Below are positions 1 to 6,637 of a stretch of DNA of 9,044 bases, in pieces. The stretch comes from Chitinophagaceae bacterium. Its GTDB lineage: Bacteria; Bacteroidota; Bacteroidia; Chitinophagales; Chitinophagaceae. The notes under the pieces were generated by a model. The model searched no databases and had not been told where the DNA came from. It saw only the letters and a list, made by a program, of their open reading frames with translations. The stretch spans positions 1-9,044 of the forward strand of contig CANKGM010000065.1 of NCBI GenBank assembly GCA_947481355.1, written 5' to 3'. Every line of letters begins with the position of its first letter. The stretch's first letter is position 1. The position numbers and the translations under genes are program-made.

Positions 1-1058
1 ATAACACTACCAGCACCAAGAAACAATAAGGCTTTAAAAAATGCATGTGTCATTACATGAAAGACACCAGCACCATAAGCACCAACACCCAAGGCTAAAA
101 ACATTAATCCTAGTTGACTTACTGTAGAATAAGCAAGTATTTTTTTGATATCATTTTGCTTTAATGCAATTGTTGCTGCTAATAATGCAGTTGAAATACC
201 TATGATAGCAACTACATTCTGCGAGATAGGAGCAAGGGAATAGAGTACATTGCTACGGGCAATCATATAAATACCTGCTGTAACCATTGTAGCAGCATGT
301 ATCAGCGCTGATACTGGCGTTGGGCCAGCCATGGCATCTGGAAGCCATGTATATAATGGTATTTGAGCTGACTTCCCCATTGCTCCAATGAAAAGCAACA
401 TGGTTATACCAGTTAAAACAGGTACCGGTGCAGAGGCAACTTTCGGAAAAAGATCTATGTAAGCAACTGTTCCAAATTGCGAAAGCATCCAGAAGATGGC
501 TAATAAGAAGCCTAGATCACCAATCCGGTTCATTACAAATGCTTTCTTAGCGGCATTGTTATAATCTGCATTTTTAAACCAAAATCCAATCAATAAATAA
601 GAGCAAAGGCCAACACCTTCCCACCCAATAAACATTACAACAAAATTGGCTCCAAGCACCAACAACAACATAGAAAAAACAAAGAGATTCAAATAAGCAA
701 AATATCGCGCATAATGTGGCACAGTTTCATCGTGCATGTATGCTGCAGAGTAAATATGAATAAGAGATCCAATACCAGTAATAATCAAGAGAAACAACAC
801 ACTCAACTGATCTACCTGAAATGCAAATTTAATGTCTAGCCCTGCTGTATTAATAAAATCAAAATAAGTTATAACTCCAGTTGCAATTCCCGTTGACAAG
901 ATTTCTTTAAATAATATAGCACTCAATATGAATGACAAGATAAGCGTACCACAACCAATTGCCACTACAGCAGTTCTTGAAAGTAAATTCCTTCCAAGTC
1001 CATTGATCAAAAAACCAATCAAAGGCAATAATGGAATTAAAAAAACAAATTTGCTCAT
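1..1058 (-). CDS. nuoL: NADH-quinone oxidoreductase subunit L (NuoL), 5' part only
   Basis: This is the distal antiporter-like membrane subunit of complex I, thought to move protons and to carry the long lateral helix. I translated it by hand from the ATG at 1058; 352 codons are open up to the window edge, a little over half of the usual roughly 600-650 residues. Residues 1-20 form a first membrane segment (MSKFVFLIPLLPLIGFLING). Conserved channel residues are visible: Glu147 in GWEGVGLCSYLLIGF, Asp181 in NRIGDLGF, Lys229 in GAMGKSAQIPLYTWLPDAM, His254 in ALIHAATMVTAG, and His334, His338 and Lys342 in HVMTHAFFKALLFLGAGS. The antiporter fold is shared with NuoM and NuoN, but the IPLYTWLPDAM and HAATMVTAG wording and the position after nuoK point to NuoL. 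The 47-base spacer from nuoK is the longest in the operon. The C-terminal half cannot be assessed. Confidence 0.96.
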   Translation of the reverse strand, partial: MSKFVFLIPLLPLIGFLINGLGRNLLSRTAVVAIGCGTLILSFILSAILFKEILSTGIATGVITYFDFINTAGLDIKFAFQVDQLSVLFLLIITGIGSLIHIYSAAYMHDETVPHYARYFAYLNLFVFSMLLLVLGANFVVMFIGWEGVGLCSYLLIGFWFKNADYNNAAKKAFVMNRIGDLGFLLAIFWMLSQFGTVAYIDLFPKVASAPVPVLTGITMLLFIGAMGKSAQIPLYTWLPDAMAGPTPVSALIHAATMVTAGIYMIARSNVLYSLAPISQNVVAIIGISTALLAATIALKQNDIKKILAYSTVSQLGLMFLALGVGAYGAGVFHVMTHAFFKALLFLGAGSV

Positions 1059-1105
1059 ATTAACTATTAATAAATGTCAAACAATAAAACGCCACACATT
1101 CAAAA

Positions 1106-1441
1106 CTAATGTTTCAACCTATTCAGAAAATTGATATCTACCGAATGGATATTCCTATACAACATAACAATAATTGCCAGGCCAACAGTTACTTCTGCTG
1201 CAGCAACAACCATTATAAAAAATACAAATAGTTGAGCATCTGTTCCAACAGTCGTTGCCCTATCAGCAACCAACGCCCTGAGATGATGCATTTTAGAGAA
1301 CGCAACAAGCAATAGATTTACTGCATTGAGCATAATCTCTATACACATAAATATAATAATCGCATTTCGTCTTGTCAACACCCCTACAATACCAATTGAA
1401 AAGAGTGCAACAGAAAGTAGTATATAATAATTTATAGGCAT
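1106..1441 (-). CDS. nuoK: NADH-quinone oxidoreductase subunit K (NuoK)
   Basis: NuoK is a small membrane subunit (related to MrpC) in the proton-translocating arm, next to NuoJ and NuoN. The 111-residue product has three hydrophobic segments at about residues 4-22, 27-48 and 70-94. The two buried glutamates of the family are present: Glu35 in FMCIEIMLNAVNLL and Glu83 in MVVAAAEVTVGLAI. The protein is about ten residues longer than many NuoK proteins; the extra length is in the loop between the second and third helices (about residues 49-69, including MHHLRALVADRATTVG). The start lies 16 bases after the nuoJ stop and is preceded by an A-run with no Shine-Dalgarno sequence. Identification is firm from both glutamate motifs and from gene order. 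Confidence 0.97.
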   Translation of the reverse strand: MPINYYILLSVALFSIGIVGVLTRRNAIIIFMCIEIMLNAVNLLLVAFSKMHHLRALVADRATTVGTDAQLFVFFIMVVAAAEVTVGLAIIVMLYRNIHSVDINFLNRLKH

Positions 1442-1453
1442 TTTTTTCTGTTT
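1439..1453 (-). promoter_or_regulatory. Translation-initiation leader of nuoK, identical to that of nuoE
   Basis: Minus-strand AAACAGAAAAAAATG ends in the nuoK ATG and is base-for-base the same as the sequence at the nuoE start (6613-6627). It fills most of the 16-base spacer after the nuoJ stop. Its role as a ribosome-binding leader is inferred from position and A-richness only. Confidence 0.4.
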
Positions 1454-1457
1454 CGAT

Positions 1458-1976
1458 TTATGAGATGATTGAGTTCGTTTCTTTTTTTCCTAACAGCACC
1501 GCACCGACCATTGCACTTAAAAACAATACACTGCTGATTTCAAATGGCAACACATAATCTGTAAAGAGCACCTGTCCTAAATTTTTTATCAATCCTATAT
1601 TTCCTTCGACTTTGAACACCCCTGTAACTTTTCCGTTAGTATCCTTCAATGCGGCAACAAGCACCAGCATTAAGCTTCCTCCGGACAATGAAGCAGCTAT
1701 TCTCAACCACTTACTTTTTTGTGGTTCACTTTCAGTATTCATGTTCATCAACATGATCACGAACAAAAATAATACCATAATTGCCCCAGCATATACAATC
1801 ATGTTAACAATCGCTAAAAATTGGGCATTCATTAAAATGTAATGACCTGAAATAGAAAAGAATACTGAGATTAACCACAATACACTATGGACGGGATTCT
1901 TGCTAAAAACCACCATCAAAGCACCAAAAAGTGCTAACGCAGTGAGAAACCAGAAAAGAATTTCTATTATAGACAT
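1458..1976 (-). CDS. nuoJ: NADH-quinone oxidoreductase subunit J (NuoJ)
   Basis: NuoJ is a membrane subunit (ND6 homologue) between NuoH and NuoK, whose third helix is linked to the conformational coupling of quinone reduction to proton movement. The 172 residues contain about five membrane segments: residues 3-23, 29-49, 54-76 (with the conserved IVNMIVYAGAIMVLFLFVIML and its tyrosine), about 90-108, and a last one near 147-163 (FEISSVLFLSAMVGAVLLGKK). The hydrophilic stretch between the last two, around NGKVTGVFKVEGN, fits an exposed loop. The ATG lies one base after the nuoI TAG, so translation is probably coupled to nuoI. Length is typical of the shorter NuoJ proteins. Identity rests on the third-helix motif, the C-terminal LLGKKE and gene order. 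Confidence 0.96.
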   Translation of the reverse strand: MSIIEILFWFLTALALFGALMVVFSKNPVHSVLWLISVFFSISGHYILMNAQFLAIVNMIVYAGAIMVLFLFVIMLMNMNTESEPQKSKWLRIAASLSGGSLMLVLVAALKDTNGKVTGVFKVEGNIGLIKNLGQVLFTDYVLPFEISSVLFLSAMVGAVLLGKKETNSIIS

Positions 1977-1977
1977 A

Positions 1978-2535
1978 CTACTTTTTATTTTTTTTGTGTA
2001 CTTCCCGTAATCCTTTGGCTACTTGATATTTTTCCTTCTCCGTGTTGGGATCAGGAATCAAAAGTTGGTCTTTGGAATATATGAATCCTTTACGGGTAAA
2101 ATTTGAAGGCGCAAATGTTTCAGATAAGTAAATTGCATCTTTCGGACAAGCCTCTTCGCAGAGGCCACAGAAAATGCAACGCAGCATATTTATTTCATAC
2201 TTAGCGGCATATTTTTCCTCACGGTATAGATGCTCTTCGTTAGGTTGTCTTTCCGCTGCTTCCATGGTAATGGCTTCTGCAGGACAAGAAACAGCACATA
2301 ATCCACATGCAGTACAATTCTCACGACCATCCTCATCCCTATTAAGAACATGTAATCCTCTAAATACTGGGCTAAATGGACGCTGCTCTTCAGGATAGCT
2401 GATTGTTGCCTTTTTTTTGAAAATGTGAGAAAAGGTTATGGCCATTCCTTTAAATATAGAAGGTAGATACAAACGCTCCATTAAATTCAATGGCGTTTGC
2501 TCTAATACTTTCGACCTGGTTGTTAATGATGCCAT
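1978..2535 (-). CDS. nuoI: NADH-quinone oxidoreductase subunit I (NuoI), 2x[4Fe-4S] ferredoxin
   Basis: NuoI carries clusters N6a and N6b, which pass electrons from NuoG towards N2 in NuoB. The 185-residue protein has two ferredoxin motifs: Cys74, Cys77, Cys80 and Cys84 (CTACGLCAVSCP), and Cys120, Cys123, Cys126 and Cys130 (CIFCGLCEEACP). As usual in 8Fe ferredoxins, the last cysteine of each motif ligates the other cluster. An amphipathic N-terminal region (about residues 15-45, LMERLYLPSIFKGMAITFSHIF) matches the helix that anchors the subunit to the membrane arm, and the YPEEQRPFSPVFRGLHVL segment is family-typical. The lysine-rich tail ends in HKKNKK. The start lies three bases after the nuoH stop, which suggests translational coupling. 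Confidence 0.97.
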   Translation of the reverse strand: MASLTTRSKVLEQTPLNLMERLYLPSIFKGMAITFSHIFKKKATISYPEEQRPFSPVFRGLHVLNRDEDGRENCTACGLCAVSCPAEAITMEAAERQPNEEHLYREEKYAAKYEINMLRCIFCGLCEEACPKDAIYLSETFAPSNFTRKGFIYSKDQLLIPDPNTEKEKYQVAKGLREVHKKNKK

Positions 2536-2538
2536 ACT

Positions 2539-3612
2539 TTATTTATTAAGCCAAAGAATTACAATTGCGGTGATTAACATATTAGCCAATGCTAGTGGAA
2601 TCAACTTCTTCCACCCTAAGTCCATCAACTGATCATATCGAAATCTTGGAATTGTCCAACGCACCCACATGAAAAAGAATAAGAAAAAAACAATCTTAGC
2701 CAATAATGCAGCTACACCCAAAAGTGCAACCACATTGCCCCCTAGGGTATGTGCAAGCGTTGCTTCATTTACAAAAGGGATATCATAACCACCGAAAAAT
2801 AATGTTGATACAATAGCACTTGAGATAAACATATTTATGTACTCAGCGAATAAATAGAAACCTAGTTTCATAGAAGAGTATTCTTGATGGTATCCGAAGT
2901 TCAATTCATTTTCTGCTTCAGGAAGATCAAAAGGGGTTCTATTGCATTCTGCAAATACACAGATTAAAAAAATTAAAAAGCCTAATGGCTGATACAATAC
3001 ATTCCATCCTAGGAATCCTCCCCAGCCGCCACTCATTTGTTGCTCGACGATTGTTTTCAAGCTTAAAGACCCAGTCATCATGAGTAATGCAATAAGTGAT
3101 AAGCCCATAGCAAGTTCATATGATATAATCTGTGAGGCTCCACGTACTGCAGCGATTAGAGAGAATTTGTTATTTGATGACCAACCTCCAATCATGATGC
3201 CATATACTCCCAAACTAACTACACCAAATACATAAAGAATTCCAATATTTACATCTGCAATTTGTAAACTTACATTCCGGCCAAAAATGTTAACAGTACT
3301 TCCCCAAGGAATTACTGCACTGGTTAACATTGCAGTAATCATTGCCAACGCTGGTCCGATTACGAATAATAATTTATTAGAAGTAAGCGGAATAATTTCT
3401 TCCTTGAAAAATAATTTTAATCCATCCGCAAGAGGTTGTAACAAACCAAATGGTCCAGCTCGATTTGGACCAAGCCTATCTTGTAACACTGCAGCAACTT
3501 TTCTTTCAGCATACGTAGTATACATGGCTATAACTAGAGAGAATGTTATCACTCCTCCAATGAGCAAAAGTTTTTCTAAAAAGTAGAAAAAGTCTATTTG
3601 TAGAATCGTCAT
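2539..3612 (-). CDS. nuoH: NADH-quinone oxidoreductase subunit H (NuoH)
   Basis: NuoH (ND1 homologue) is the membrane subunit that forms the quinone-access chamber together with NuoB and NuoD. I place the start at the ATG at 3612, giving 357 residues beginning MTILQIDFFYFLEK. An in-frame ATG at 3666 lies inside nuoG and would add 18 polar residues (MGQLQGKCLIIQQKLKSS) unlike any NuoH N-terminus. The chosen start is one base after the nuoG TAG. Signature motifs are GPNRAGPFGLLQPLADGLK (residues 48-66), the Ala-Glu-Arg at 35-37, and AECNRTPFDLPEAENEL (221-237) followed by GYHQEYSSMK, the charged quinone-cavity loop. About eight hydrophobic helices are evident. It is longer than E. coli NuoH (about 325 residues); extra length includes a Gly/Trp-rich loop near residues 190-205 (GGWGGFLGW). 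Confidence 0.96.
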   Translation of the reverse strand: MTILQIDFFYFLEKLLLIGGVITFSLVIAMYTTYAERKVAAVLQDRLGPNRAGPFGLLQPLADGLKLFFKEEIIPLTSNKLLFVIGPALAMITAMLTSAVIPWGSTVNIFGRNVSLQIADVNIGILYVFGVVSLGVYGIMIGGWSSNNKFSLIAAVRGASQIISYELAMGLSLIALLMMTGSLSLKTIVEQQMSGGWGGFLGWNVLYQPLGFLIFLICVFAECNRTPFDLPEAENELNFGYHQEYSSMKLGFYLFAEYINMFISSAIVSTLFFGGYDIPFVNEATLAHTLGGNVVALLGVAALLAKIVFFLFFFMWVRWTIPRFRYDQLMDLGWKKLIPLALANMLITAIVILWLNK

Positions 3613-3613
3613 A

Positions 3614-4714
3614 CTACTCTTGAGTTTTTGTTGGATGATTAAACACTTCCCCTGTAGCTGACCCATTAATTAGACTTAGATCAACTGAAGGATCATTTAC
3701 TTCACTCACACTATGTATGTCCATCAACAGCTTTGGCTTGCGTCCGCCATGCACTGCAGAAAATGTTTCTGTTGGTTTTAAAACATGTTCATAATGCCCT
3801 TGAGAGATAACAGAATGCCTATTCACTTGTGTAGGTCCTTCTATGATCCAATCTGCTGTATTTTTTTTCTCAAATCGACATTCATTACAAATCCATTCTT
3901 CCACTTCACCCCACTGATCTTTTCTGGCTGTAACACGGAGAACATCTTCCCCACGTTGCCATAGGGTAACCTTACCTGAGCAACATTTACAGTCACGATG
4001 TGCGCTCATAGGCTTAGTAAACCAAACCCTATTTTTAAATCGGAATGTTTTATCAGTTAATGCACCAACTGGACAAACATCAATAACATTCCCAATAAAA
4101 TTATTGTCTAAAGATTTTTCGATATGCGTTGCTATCTCGGAATGATCTCCCCTACTGAGCACACCATGAACACGTTTATCAGTTAGCTGATCTGCCGTAT
4201 AAACACATCTGTAGCATAAGATACAACGTGTCATATGCAGCTGAATATATGGACCTAGGTCATGCTTATCAAATGTTCTTCTCTTGAATTCATATCGGGT
4301 ACCTTCCTTTCCATGTTCATAGCCAAGATCTTGCAAATGACATTCACCAGCTTGGTCACAAATTGGGCAATCAAGAGGATGATTGAGTAATAGAAATTCA
4401 ACAACACCATTTCGAGCATCTTCAACACGAGGGCTTGTCATGTTTTTCACTTCCATTCCATCCATCACGCCTGTTCTACAACTTGCTACCAATTTAGGCA
4501 TTGGACGCGGATCAGCTTCACTACCCTTACTAACCTCTACTAAACATGTACGACATTTACCGCCACTACCTTGCAACTTACTATAATAGCACATGGCAGG
4601 GGGAACTACATCACCACCGATCATGCGAGCAGCTTGTAAAATGGTTGTTCCCATGGGAACATCAATCGTGATGTTGTCGATTGTTACTTTAATTTTTTTG
4701 ACTTCTTCGGCCAT
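3614..4714 (-). CDS. nuoG: NADH-quinone oxidoreductase subunit G (NuoG), short form without molybdopterin-type domain
   Basis: NuoG relays electrons from NuoF to NuoI through Fe-S clusters in the peripheral arm. The N-terminal ferredoxin-like domain shows N1b ligands Cys42, Cys54, Cys57 and Cys79. Next come N5 ligands His112, Cys116, Cys119 and Cys125 (HPLDCPICDQAGEC), then N4 ligands Cys164, Cys167, Cys170 and Cys214 (CILCYRC ... DVCPVGALT). After this, where the N7 motif normally lies, there are Cys242, Cys244 and Cys245, then Cys276 and Cys279 (WICNECRFEKK). The protein is 366 residues against roughly 700-900 in E. coli or Thermus, so the large molybdopterin-oxidoreductase-like domain is missing. 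The nuoG stop is followed after one base by nuoH, so this is a compact gene, not a frameshifted one. Residues from about 300 onward are a tail I cannot assign. I believe short NuoG is common in Bacteroidota. The start MAEEVKKIKV fits the domain edge. Confidence 0.95.
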   Translation of the reverse strand: MAEEVKKIKVTIDNITIDVPMGTTILQAARMIGGDVVPPAMCYYSKLQGSGGKCRTCLVEVSKGSEADPRPMPKLVASCRTGVMDGMEVKNMTSPRVEDARNGVVEFLLLNHPLDCPICDQAGECHLQDLGYEHGKEGTRYEFKRRTFDKHDLGPYIQLHMTRCILCYRCVYTADQLTDKRVHGVLSRGDHSEIATHIEKSLDNNFIGNVIDVCPVGALTDKTFRFKNRVWFTKPMSAHRDCKCCSGKVTLWQRGEDVLRVTARKDQWGEVEEWICNECRFEKKNTADWIIEGPTQVNRHSVISQGHYEHVLKPTETFSAVHGGRKPKLLMDIHSVSEVNDPSVDLSLINGSATGEVFNHPTKTQE

Positions 4715-4752
4715 ATATTTTTTTTAACGGGTAGTACCCCTCTATATTTCGA

Positions 4753-6102
4753 TTAAGAAACAATACTTAATTCATCTGCATAATGTGCTAAGCCATAATT
4801 CTCAGTCAAACACAGAGAAGGATTATTCACATGCCACTCAAATTCATCCCTGAAATGCCTAATTGCTGCGGCAACGGGCCAAGCAGCGGCATCGCCAAGA
4901 GGACAAATCGTATTCCCTTCAATTTTTCGTTGTATGTCCCACAACAGATCAATATCACTTGACTGTCCCTTTCCATTTTCAATCTTAGTAAGAATTTTTT
5001 CCATCCATCCTGTTCCTTCTCTGCATGGTGAGCATTGCCCACAACTCTCATGCCTATAAAAACGAGCAAGACTCATGGTATGCCTTACAATACATTGATC
5101 TTCGTCTAATACTATAAATCCACCTGAGCCCATCATTGAACCGGTTGCAAATCCGCCATCAGAAAGACTTTCATAATTCATATACCGTGTTTCACCTTTT
5201 GCTGTTTTCAACAATAAATTTGCGGGAAGAATTGGAACAGACGATCCTCCAGGAATACAGGCTTTTAATCTTTTGCCGTTAGGTATACCGCCACAATACT
5301 CATCACTAAAAATAAATTCTTCAACTGATATGGTCATATCAATTTCATATACACCTGGCTTATTGATATTTCCACAAGCAGATAATAATTTCGTACCGGT
5401 TGACCTTCCAACTCCAATTTTGGCATACTCTTCACCACCCATGTTGATGATTGGCACAACAGCCGCAATTGTTTCAACATTATTCACAACGGTTGGGCAA
5501 TCCCATAAACCTTTGATTGCAGGAAATGGAGGCTTAATTCTTGGATTTCCACGTTTGCCTTCAAGAGACTCGATAAGTGCAGTTTCTTCACCACAGATAT
5601 AAGCACCTGCACCACGTTGAACATAAATCTCGCAGTCAAACCCTGTATTCAAAATATTTTTTCCGAGATAGCCATGTTGTTTAGCTTCCTCGATTGCCTG
5701 TTCAAGAATATTAACAATCCATGCATATTCACCGCGGATATAAATGTATGTGCTATTACTACCCAAAGCGAATGAAGAAACGATTAAACCCTCAATAAGC
5801 AAGTGAGGAAGAAACTCCATTAAATACCTATCCTTAAATGTACCAGGCTCTGATTCATCCGCATTACAAACCAGATAGCGAGGAACACCTTCAGGCTTTG
5901 CCAAAAAGCTCCATTTCATACCAGTTGGAAATCCTGCACCACCTCTACCACGAAGTCCGCTCTTCTTCACTTCTTCCACTATAGCTGCAGGATCCATCTT
6001 TAATGCCTTTTCAACAGAGGCATAACCACCTTGAGCCTTGTATACGTCATAAGCCCGGATACCCTTGATGTGTGCTTTTTCTAACAATACTTTTTTTGCC
6101 AT
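4753..6102 (-). CDS. nuoF: NADH-quinone oxidoreductase subunit F (NuoF), NADH- and FMN-binding
   Basis: NuoF is the 51 kDa-type subunit that oxidises NADH and passes electrons through FMN to cluster N3. The 449 residues are the usual family length. The glycine-rich nucleotide-binding region is GLRGRGGAGFPTGMKW (residues 49-64), followed by the FMN-site stretch YLVCNADESEPGTFKDR (76-92) and the family signature GAGAYICGEETALIESLEG (164-182). The C-terminal N3 cluster ligands are Cys354, Cys357 and Cys360 (ESCGQCSPCREGTGW) with Cys400 (NTICPLGDAAAWP). The SLBB-like middle region includes PGVYEIDMTISVEEFI. The start MAKKVLLEKAHIKGIRAYDVY fits the family. The gene lies 24 bases after nuoE and 38 before nuoG, the expected NADH-module order. 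Nothing is missing. Confidence 0.98.
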   Translation of the reverse strand: MAKKVLLEKAHIKGIRAYDVYKAQGGYASVEKALKMDPAAIVEEVKKSGLRGRGGAGFPTGMKWSFLAKPEGVPRYLVCNADESEPGTFKDRYLMEFLPHLLIEGLIVSSFALGSNSTYIYIRGEYAWIVNILEQAIEEAKQHGYLGKNILNTGFDCEIYVQRGAGAYICGEETALIESLEGKRGNPRIKPPFPAIKGLWDCPTVVNNVETIAAVVPIINMGGEEYAKIGVGRSTGTKLLSACGNINKPGVYEIDMTISVEEFIFSDEYCGGIPNGKRLKACIPGGSSVPILPANLLLKTAKGETRYMNYESLSDGGFATGSMMGSGGFIVLDEDQCIVRHTMSLARFYRHESCGQCSPCREGTGWMEKILTKIENGKGQSSDIDLLWDIQRKIEGNTICPLGDAAAWPVAAAIRHFRDEFEWHVNNPSLCLTENYGLAHYADELSIVS

Positions 6103-6126
6103 GTTGCTTTATGCTTTGCAGGTCAA

Positions 6127-6615
6127 TTATTCTTTACCTCTACACTCTTCAATAATCGCATCCACTTTTTCTTTGGTTAAATGCTCTCTATAATGATCGC
6201 CCAACTGCATCATTGGTGCATAACCACAGGCGCCAAGACACTCCACGGTTTTCAACGTAAACAATCCGTCCTCAGTTGTTTCTCCTACTCCAATATTCAG
6301 CTTCGTTTTAATGTAATTTATGATATTGTCACTGCCATTCAGCATGCAAGGACCTGTTTGGCATACTTCAAAAACATGCTTGCCAACAGGCTGAAGGTTA
6401 TACATGCTATAAAATGTAGCTACCTCATATACTTCAATCGGGTCAATGGTAAGCAGTGAAGCAATATAATCCATTGATTCAGGACTAAGCCATCCACCGA
6501 ATTCAGATTGTGCCATATGCAATAAAGGAATCAATGCGCTTTTTTGTTTCCCTTGAGGGTAGCGATCAATGATTTTCTTTACCTCTTTTAATTTATTGTC
6601 TGAAAACTTCAACAT
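6127..6615 (-). CDS. nuoE: NADH-quinone oxidoreductase subunit E (NuoE), thioredoxin-like [2Fe-2S]
   Basis: NuoE is the 24 kDa-type subunit that carries cluster N1a next to NuoF. I choose the ATG at 6615, giving 162 residues (MLKFSDNKLKEVKKIIDRYP), close to the 166 of E. coli. The upstream in-frame ATG at 6660 would add 15 basic, polar residues and overlap the end of nuoD by 23 bases. The N-terminal helical part has the typical LIPLLHMAQSEFGGWLSPESM and EVYEVATFYSMY. The [2Fe-2S] ligands are Cys85 and Cys90 (CQTGPC) with Cys126 and Cys130 (CLGACGYAP), the exact family spacing. The preferred start is 22 bases after the nuoD stop and is preceded by an A-run, like other genes here. Confidence 0.96.
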   Translation of the reverse strand: MLKFSDNKLKEVKKIIDRYPQGKQKSALIPLLHMAQSEFGGWLSPESMDYIASLLTIDPIEVYEVATFYSMYNLQPVGKHVFEVCQTGPCMLNGSDNIINYIKTKLNIGVGETTEDGLFTLKTVECLGACGYAPMMQLGDHYREHLTKEKVDAIIEECRGKE

Positions 6616-6627
6616 TTTTTTCTGTTT
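6613..6627 (-). promoter_or_regulatory. Translation-initiation leader of nuoE, identical to that of nuoK
   Basis: Read on the minus strand, the 15 bases AAACAGAAAAAAATG end in the nuoE start codon. The same 15 bases occur at the nuoK start (1439-1453). There is no Shine-Dalgarno match. An A-rich leader next to the ATG is typical of Bacteroidota initiation regions, and it supports the start at 6615 over the upstream ATG at 6660. Function as a ribosome-binding region is inferred. Confidence 0.4.
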
Positions 6628-6637
6628 GTATCTGGTT

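Noticed and set aside
1075..1080. TTGACA on the minus strand in the nuoK-nuoL spacer, a possible -35 box
   Set aside because: It is only 16 bases from the nuoL start, leaving no room for a -10 box and transcript start, and Bacteroidota promoters use other consensus sequences.
928..1134. Plus-strand 68-residue ORF over the nuoK-nuoL junction
   Set aside because: It is antisense to conserved nuoL and nuoK coding sequence, has low-complexity composition and matches no family I know.
3287..3586. Plus-strand 99-residue ORF
   Set aside because: It lies wholly antisense to the conserved N-terminal half of nuoH, and its sequence is a by-product of that frame.
3614..4714. nuoG as a truncated pseudogene
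   Set aside because: All N1b, N5 and N4 ligands are intact and the stop is one base from nuoH, so the short length looks native and not degenerate.
4729..4739. Short palindrome GGGTAGTACCC in the nuoF-nuoG spacer
   Set aside because: An 11-base dyad leaves only about three base pairs around a usable loop, and it is not followed by the T-run of a terminator on the coding strand. It is too weak to call as a regulatory site.
4827..5069. Minus-strand 80-residue ORF
   Set aside because: It is a second frame inside the 3' part of nuoF, where the nuoF frame encodes the N3 cluster motif.
5273..5602. Plus-strand 109-residue ORF
   Set aside because: It is antisense to the conserved middle of nuoF, with no recognisable domain or leader.
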